Positions 6,386 through 11,177 of a stretch of 11,177 bases of DNA are shown one piece after another; the first letter of the stretch is position 1; the number at the start of each line of letters is the position of its first letter. Below the pieces are notes generated by a model. The model saw nothing but the letters and a program-made list of their open reading frames with translations, did not search any database and was not told the DNA's origin. The translations under genes were made by a program, and so were the position numbers. The stretch spans positions 1 through 11,177 of the forward strand of contig JAJZHT010000028.1 of NCBI GenBank assembly GCA_021804455.1, read 5' to 3'. This DNA is from Pseudomonadota bacterium (lineage in GTDB: Bacteria > Pseudomonadota > Alphaproteobacteria > Paracaedibacterales > CAIULA01).

Positions 6386-9300
6386 ACGCTGCTTTCTCAC
6401 CCCAACAGGCGGCGATTGACCCTCGGGTCAGTTGTTGGGTTGCAGCCTCGGCAGGAACGGGTAAGACTAAAGTTCTGGTGGATCGTCTAGCACGACTGCT
6501 TCTGGAAGGGTATGCGCCTGAAAAACTGCTTTGTATCACCTTTACCAAGGCTGCCGCTGCAGAAATGCAACAACGCCTGTTGGAGCAATTAAAACGATGG
6601 GCAATTGCCGATCCAGAAACATTACAAAAAGAGCTAAGCCATCTTTTGGATCAAAATCCATCCTCAGAGATTGTAAAGCGAGCCCAATCCCTTTTCTTTA
6701 TAACCTTGGACACACCGGGTGGATTGAAAATACAAACCATCCACAGTTTTTGCCAAGTACTCCTGCAACGTTTCCCGTTAGAAGCCGACATTGATCCCTG
6801 TTTTAATCTGATATCAGAAGAAAAAGCCCATCAAATGTTATCTGATGCCCAAGAAAAGGTTTTTTCTGCCCCGTCTGAGGCGTTGAAATTTTGGTTAACA
6901 CACCTGACCACAGAATTTTCCGATGGCCGTTTTGAAGAAATGCTACAAAATCTTCATCATCAAAAAGCCTCTTTTTACTATTTTTTAAGCTGCTATCCAA
7001 GCCCCGATGATTACCAACAAATTCTGGAACAATTTCTAAATTTTAGAGAAACAGTATCGCCAATATCCCCAGAAATTTTAAAACACATCGGTCAGATTTT
7101 AGAAAAACAGCCCCATCGCACAGATCAAAAATTAGGCTTAAAACTTTCTGAAAAGAATGACCAAGATCTCGAAGATCCAACCTTATTTTTAACAAAAGAA
7201 GGAACCCTCCGTAAAAATTTGACCAGCCAGGCATTTGTCAAGGAATTCCCAGACCTTTATCAAAGATTGCAACAACAAGCAAACTATCACTTTATGTCCC
7301 AGCAAAACCTTTATCATAAGAAAATTGTTGAGGGAACGATGGCATTTGTGCACGTTGCGAAAGCCATTTTCGAAACTTATCAAGATGATAAGAAACACCA
7401 AGGGGTTCTGGATTTTGAAGATCTTATCGCTGCCACGAATCGATTGCTTCAAAAACCAGGGATCTCGGATTGGGTATTTTATAAATTAGAGGGGGGATTT
7501 GAACATATCCTGGTTGATGAAGCCCAAGACACCAGTCCAGCCCAATGGCATGTACTGCAACAAATGTTATCATTATTGTTAATTCCTGATCATCCTCATC
7601 GAACCCTTTTTGTGGTGGGGGATATTAAACAATCGATCTACAGCTTTCAGGGGGCGAAACCCCTGTTATTTGCAAGTCTTCAGCCTTTTTTTCAACAGGA
7701 ATTGGAAGCTCAAGGTCGCCCCTGGCGTAGTGTCCAACTGCAGGTTTCCTTTCGTACCACCCCCGCTGTGTTGAATATTGTTGATCATATTTTTCAAAAA
7801 CACCCTGAAGGGGTTCAATTCTATGAAAAAATCCAACATATCAGTTACCGCCAAGAAGCCGCCGGCTTGGTTGAAATTTGGCCCGCCCTTCAACCTTTAA
7901 AAAAAGAAAAAACAGAAGAGTTGTGGCCTTTGCCCCTTGAGCAAAAAGAAAGTTTGACGGCAGGGGCTCTTCTGGCTCAGCAAATCACAACAAAAATTCA
8001 AATGCTTTTAGACAGTAAAGATATTTTGCCCAGCACAGGCAAAAGAACGTGCCCTGGAGACATTCTGATTTTGATACAACGACGAGCGGATTGGATTCCT
8101 CTTTTGCTGCAAAACCTAAAGCGACAACAGATTCCCGTAGCGGGTATGGATCGCTTGAACCTTAAGGATCATCTGGCTGTTTTGGATATGATCGCCCTAG
8201 GGCGATTTTTATGTCTTCCCCAGGATGATTACAGTTTGGCATGTGTTCTTAAAAGCCCCCTTTTAAACCGCGGGCATGGTATCCGTGAAGAAGATCTTTT
8301 TACCCTTTGTCACAATAGAGAAAGCAGCCTTTGGGAATCTTTGCAGCAGCATCAAGACCAAAAAGATGTTTTTAAAGACTGTGTAGATTTTTTAAAGCTT
8401 TGGTTATCACAGGTTGATTACGCAAGTCCGTTTGCTTTGTATCACAGTATTTTGTGCCAAACTGAAAAATTTTTTATAGCCCGATTGGGGCATGACTGTG
8501 AGGATGTGTTGTATGCTTTCTTGCAGCAAGCCTTAGCCTATGAACAACAAGAAAATGCTACTTTGCAAGGCTTTATTGACTTTATCAATGATCAAGAAAC
8601 AGAGATCAAACGGATCACCTCCCCCTGTGCCGATCAAGTGAGAATTATGACCGTTCATGGCGCCAAAGGTCTGCAATCACCCATAGTTATTTTGGCAGAC
8701 AGTGGCGATCAACCCACCTTGCAAAAAGAATTATTTCTATGGCACGAGGCTGAAAAACCCTTGTTTTTATTAAAACCTCCTCAAGCCTATGAAACGGAAG
8801 TGTTGAAAGGTTTAAAACAATCCGCACTTGACCGTCAAAGCCATGAACAACGACGTCTTTTGTATGTAGCCTTAACGCGTCCCCAAGATCGTTTGTATAT
8901 AACCGGGCTTTCCAGGCGTTCAGAACCTGGTGAGTGGTATCAAATAATAGAAAGTATTTTACAAAAAGTAGGGAAACCTACACCAGAAGGGGGGTGGTGT
9001 TATCAGCCTCAAAACTTTCAACACGATCTTTCAACACCTTATTTACCTCAACCTTTATGGCTTCCTACTTGGTTTACGGAGAAACCTTTAAAACAAGATC
9101 TATGGAGGACGCCGCGTTCAGCCATGTCGAAAGATTCAAACCCAGCGGTTACAAAGTCTCAAGAACGAGGAATTCTTTTGCATCATCTGTTTGAAATATT
9201 AGGGCAGAAAAAACGCCCTTGGACTTTTGAAGGGTTGTTTGAGACAGCGCAACGGTGGTGGGATCATCATCATCGCCCAGTCCTTTTAAAAGAACACGAT

Positions 9301-9618
9301 TTTAAAAAGGTGATCGATATTTTGTTAGATCCAGCTTATGAGGTTTTTTTTGGACCCCATTCTCGTGCTGAGGTCGAGATAAAGGTTGCAGATTTTTTGG
9401 GACGTATCGATCGTTTGGCAATCCTAGAAGATACGGCTTTTATTCTGGATTATAAAACAAGCGGCCGAGTTCCCACCCATTCTGATGCCCTAGAACCTGC
9501 TTATCGCCAACAATTGAACCTGTATCGTGAAGCGATACAGAAAATTGACAATAATTTTAAGGTTCGTACATTTTTACTATGGACAGAAGGACCTGAATTG
9601 ATGGAAATTTCATACTGA
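6382..9618 (+). CDS. addA: Double-strand break repair helicase AddA
   Basis: ATP-driven 3'-5' motor and nuclease subunit of AddAB, 1078 residues. UvrD/RecB-like helicase motifs run in order: Walker A ASAGTGKT (K28), Ia CITFTKAAAAEM, QTIHSFC, II LVDEAQD (D379, E380), III VVGDIKQSIYSFQGA (from about 412), IV VSFRTTPAVL, V MTVHGAKGLQ (V758) and VI RRLLYVALTRPQDR (R824-R833). The C-terminal RecB-family nuclease keeps H934 in RGILLH, D1010 in GRIDRL, D1023/K1025 in LDYKT and Q1044 in QQLNLYREA, so both AddA and AddB nucleases look active. The ATG at 6382 overlaps the addB TGA, indicating translational coupling and stoichiometric production. The recombination hotspot (Chi) read by this enzyme cannot be deduced here. 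Confidence 0.96.
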   Translation: MNAAFSPQQAAIDPRVSCWVAASAGTGKTKVLVDRLARLLLEGYAPEKLLCITFTKAAAAEMQQRLLEQLKRWAIADPETLQKELSHLLDQNPSSEIVKRAQSLFFITLDTPGGLKIQTIHSFCQVLLQRFPLEADIDPCFNLISEEKAHQMLSDAQEKVFSAPSEALKFWLTHLTTEFSDGRFEEMLQNLHHQKASFYYFLSCYPSPDDYQQILEQFLNFRETVSPISPEILKHIGQILEKQPHRTDQKLGLKLSEKNDQDLEDPTLFLTKEGTLRKNLTSQAFVKEFPDLYQRLQQQANYHFMSQQNLYHKKIVEGTMAFVHVAKAIFETYQDDKKHQGVLDFEDLIAATNRLLQKPGISDWVFYKLEGGFEHILVDEAQDTSPAQWHVLQQMLSLLLIPDHPHRTLFVVGDIKQSIYSFQGAKPLLFASLQPFFQQELEAQGRPWRSVQLQVSFRTTPAVLNIVDHIFQKHPEGVQFYEKIQHISYRQEAAGLVEIWPALQPLKKEKTEELWPLPLEQKESLTAGALLAQQITTKIQMLLDSKDILPSTGKRTCPGDILILIQRRADWIPLLLQNLKRQQIPVAGMDRLNLKDHLAVLDMIALGRFLCLPQDDYSLACVLKSPLLNRGHGIREEDLFTLCHNRESSLWESLQQHQDQKDVFKDCVDFLKLWLSQVDYASPFALYHSILCQTEKFFIARLGHDCEDVLYAFLQQALAYEQQENATLQGFIDFINDQETEIKRITSPCADQVRIMTVHGAKGLQSPIVILADSGDQPTLQKELFLWHEAEKPLFLLKPPQAYETEVLKGLKQSALDRQSHEQRRLLYVALTRPQDRLYITGLSRRSEPGEWYQIIESILQKVGKPTPEGGWCYQPQNFQHDLSTPYLPQPLWLPTWFTEKPLKQDLWRTPRSAMSKDSNPAVTKSQERGILLHHLFEILGQKKRPWTFEGLFETAQRWWDHHHRPVLLKEHDFKKVIDILLDPAYEVFFGPHSRAEVEIKVADFLGRIDRLAILEDTAFILDYKTSGRVPTHSDALEPAYRQQLNLYREAIQKIDNNFKVRTFLLWTEGPELMEISY

Positions 9619-9641
9619 TTACTGAATCACTTTCTTACTTC

Positions 9642-9648
9642 AAAGGAG
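9642..9648 (+). promoter_or_regulatory. Ribosome binding site of trxA
   Basis: AAAGGAG is a near-perfect Shine-Dalgarno, eight bases before ATG 9657. It lies only two bases from an in-frame TTG at 9651, so the ATG is the real start. Confidence 0.75.
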
Positions 9649-9656
9649 TCTTGCCC

Positions 9657-9977
9657 ATGGCCTTGTTACAAACCACAGATGCGACTTTTCAACACGATGT
9701 TTTACAATCTTCGGTGCCAGTATTGGTGGATTTTTGGGCTGAATGGTGCGGTCCCTGTCGTATGATTGCTCCCATTTTAGAAGAAATTTCTGCAGAGTTA
9801 GCAAGCAATATTAAAATTATGAAATTAAACGTTGATCAAAATCAAAGCACACCTGGTCAGTATGGGGTCCGTAGCATTCCCACATTGGTGTTGTTTAAAA
9901 ATGGTCAGGCCATTTCTCAAAAAACAGGCGTTATGCCCAAAAATAAAATTCTAGAATGGATTCAATCTTCGATCTAG
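9657..9977 (+). CDS. trxA: Thioredoxin
   Basis: A 106-residue cytoplasmic disulfide reductase, the normal size for a single-domain thioredoxin, with no signal peptide. It shows the buried Asp25, the redox site W30-C31-G32-P33-C34 in DFWAEWCGPCRMIAP, NVDQNQ (58-63), and cis-proline P75 in VRSIPTL. The remaining C-terminal half (LVLFKNGQ, TGVMPKNKILEWI) is standard. It would be reduced by NADPH-thioredoxin reductase and supply electrons to ribonucleotide reductase, peroxiredoxins and similar partners. It follows addA by 38 bases without a terminator; addBA-trxA order is common in alphaproteobacteria and supports orthology. Start ATG 9657 is fixed by a strong Shine-Dalgarno. Confidence 0.97.
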   Translation: MALLQTTDATFQHDVLQSSVPVLVDFWAEWCGPCRMIAPILEEISAELASNIKIMKLNVDQNQSTPGQYGVRSIPTLVLFKNGQAISQKTGVMPKNKILEWIQSSI

Positions 9978-9980
9978 GGA
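9976..9980 (+). promoter_or_regulatory. Ribosome binding site of the transketolase gene
   Basis: AGGGA overlaps the trxA stop codon TAG (9975-9977) and lies seven bases before ATG 9988. It ties translation of the two genes closely together. Confidence 0.5.
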
Positions 9981-9987
9981 CACCTTC

Positions 9988-11177
9988 ATGACCGTCACCG
10001 AAACAGAATTGGCAAAGGCCTTGCGCTTTCTAAGCGTGGATGCCGTAGAAAAAGCACAGTCAGGACATCCTGGTATGCCTATGGGAATGGCTGATGTTGC
10101 AACAATTTTGTTCCAGGATTTTCTTAAATTTCATCCTGACGACCCGTTGTGGCCCAACCGAGATCGCTTTGTTTTATCAGCGGGTCATGGATCAATTTTG
10201 TTATACAGTTTGCTTTATTTGACAGGCTATTCTGCCTTGTCTTTGGATCAGTTAAAGCAATTTCGGCAATGGGGAAGCTTAACCCCAGGACACCCAGAAT
10301 TTGGCCATACTCCTGGTGTTGAAACAACAACAGGTCCTTTAGGACAAGGTTTGGCAACCGCGGTGGGCATGGCCCTTTGTGAACGTTTGTTGAATGCACG
10401 TCTTGGCAATGATTTGATTGATTACTCAACCTATGTCATTGCGAGTGATGGCGATCTTATGGAAGGAATCAGTCAGGAGGCTCTCTCTCTGGCAGGGCAT
10501 CTTTGTCTGCATAAATTGATCGTTTTATTTGATGACAATCAAATAACTATAGACGGTAAGACATCCCTTTCCACGTCTGATAATCCTTTAACAAGATTTC
10601 AGGCGAGTGGCTGGCAAGTGATACCGATTGACGGACATAATTTTAAGGAAATTCGTCGTGCTTTAAGCCAAGCCCAAACCAGTCAACAACCCACCTTGAT
10701 TGCCTGTCGTACAACCATCGCCAAAGGATCACCGCATAAACAAGGAACCTCCGCAAGTCATGGCAGCCCCTTAGGAACCAGCGAGATCGAAGCAACCCGC
10801 GCGTCTTTGAATTGGCCTTATGCTCCCTTTGAAATTCCTCAGTCCATTCTGCAAGCTTGGCGTCAGATTGGACAGCGCCATCATACACTTTATCAGCAGT
10901 GGCAGAAAATTTATCAAAAGGCGAATCGGGGCCAAAAATCTATTTTAGAGGGAGGGCTCCCTTTAGGATGGCAAGAGGCGATTGATCTCTTGAAAAAGCA
11001 TTTTGCCAATACACAACCAAAACAGGCAACACGACAGCTTTCGCAAGAAGTTTTAGAACGTTTGGTACCAGTTTTACCCATGGTAATCGGAGGGTCTTCT
11101 GACCTCAGCGGATCGAATAATACGAAAACTAGCGCACAAAAACCCATTACAGCCAAGGATTTTTCAGGATCTTATAT
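9988..11177 (+). CDS. tkt: Transketolase, N-terminal part (runs off right edge)
   Basis: Thiamine-diphosphate enzyme that moves two-carbon units between ketose and aldose phosphates in the non-oxidative pentose phosphate pathway. The first 396 codons are present, covering the N-terminal diphosphate-binding domain and the start of the pyrimidine-binding domain. Visible hallmarks: VEKAQSGHPGMPMGMAD, DRFVLSAGHGS (H67), FGHTPGVETTTGPLGQG, the cofactor and metal motif SDGDLMEG (D154, G155) with DDN (N184), GHN (about 217-219), and KGSPHKQGTSASHGS. The first glycine of the usual GDG is serine (S153). The later SQEVLERL and GGSSDLSGSN match the second domain. ATG 9988 aligns with the usual family N-terminus. 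The frame is open to the last base. It lies 10 bases after trxA, so co-transcription is likely. Confidence 0.96.
   Translation, partial: MTVTETELAKALRFLSVDAVEKAQSGHPGMPMGMADVATILFQDFLKFHPDDPLWPNRDRFVLSAGHGSILLYSLLYLTGYSALSLDQLKQFRQWGSLTPGHPEFGHTPGVETTTGPLGQGLATAVGMALCERLLNARLGNDLIDYSTYVIASDGDLMEGISQEALSLAGHLCLHKLIVLFDDNQITIDGKTSLSTSDNPLTRFQASGWQVIPIDGHNFKEIRRALSQAQTSQQPTLIACRTTIAKGSPHKQGTSASHGSPLGTSEIEATRASLNWPYAPFEIPQSILQAWRQIGQRHHTLYQQWQKIYQKANRGQKSILEGGLPLGWQEAIDLLKKHFANTQPKQATRQLSQEVLERLVPVLPMVIGGSSDLSGSNNTKTSAQKPITAKDFSGSY

Noticed and set aside
10124..11156. Three minus-strand frames of 80-101 codons
   Set aside because: All lie antisense within the continuous transketolase frame, whose motifs are unmistakable.

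Overview
The window is an AT-rich stretch of an alphaproteobacterial chromosome. The clearest lineage signals are the addB-addA-trxA gene order, an alphaproteobacterial-type AddB without a Walker A site, and a protein-isoaspartate methyltransferase paralogue of the alphaproteobacterial type. The low G+C, TTG/GTG starts and a frameshifted gene suggest an AT-rich, possibly host-associated lineage such as Holosporales. That placement is inference, not proof.

Left part (1-1185): the 3' end of an unrecognised plus-strand ORF stops at 190 and carries an in-frame palindromic element at 40-85. It converges on a minus-strand protein-L-isoaspartate methyltransferase-family gene (309-1010). Behind that gene, a good sigma70-like promoter (1039-1067) faces a complete tRNA-Cys(GCA) gene at 1112-1185.

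Lipid cassette (1302-3486): an alcohol-forming fatty acyl-CoA reductase overlaps by four bases (ATGA) with a membrane fatty-acid-hydroxylase/sterol-desaturase family gene. The second gene is split by a one-base frameshift near 3009-3027, but every histidine of its di-iron site is still encoded. This pair is the least ordinary part of the window. It would be expected to make or modify long-chain alcohols or aldehydes.

Repair and metabolism block (3566-11177): addB and addA, also joined by an ATGA overlap, encode the AddAB helicase-nuclease that processes double-strand breaks. They are followed by thioredoxin trxA and, 10 bases later, by transketolase, which runs off the right edge. All four lie on the plus strand with short gaps and no visible terminator, so co-transcription is plausible.

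No insertion sequence, CRISPR array, rRNA, phage gene or complete new system was seen. No gene-free stretch exceeds 300 bases. The longest gaps are 191-308 and 1186-1301. The first holds no gene or canonical terminator; the second holds only a small hairpin near the reductase start.
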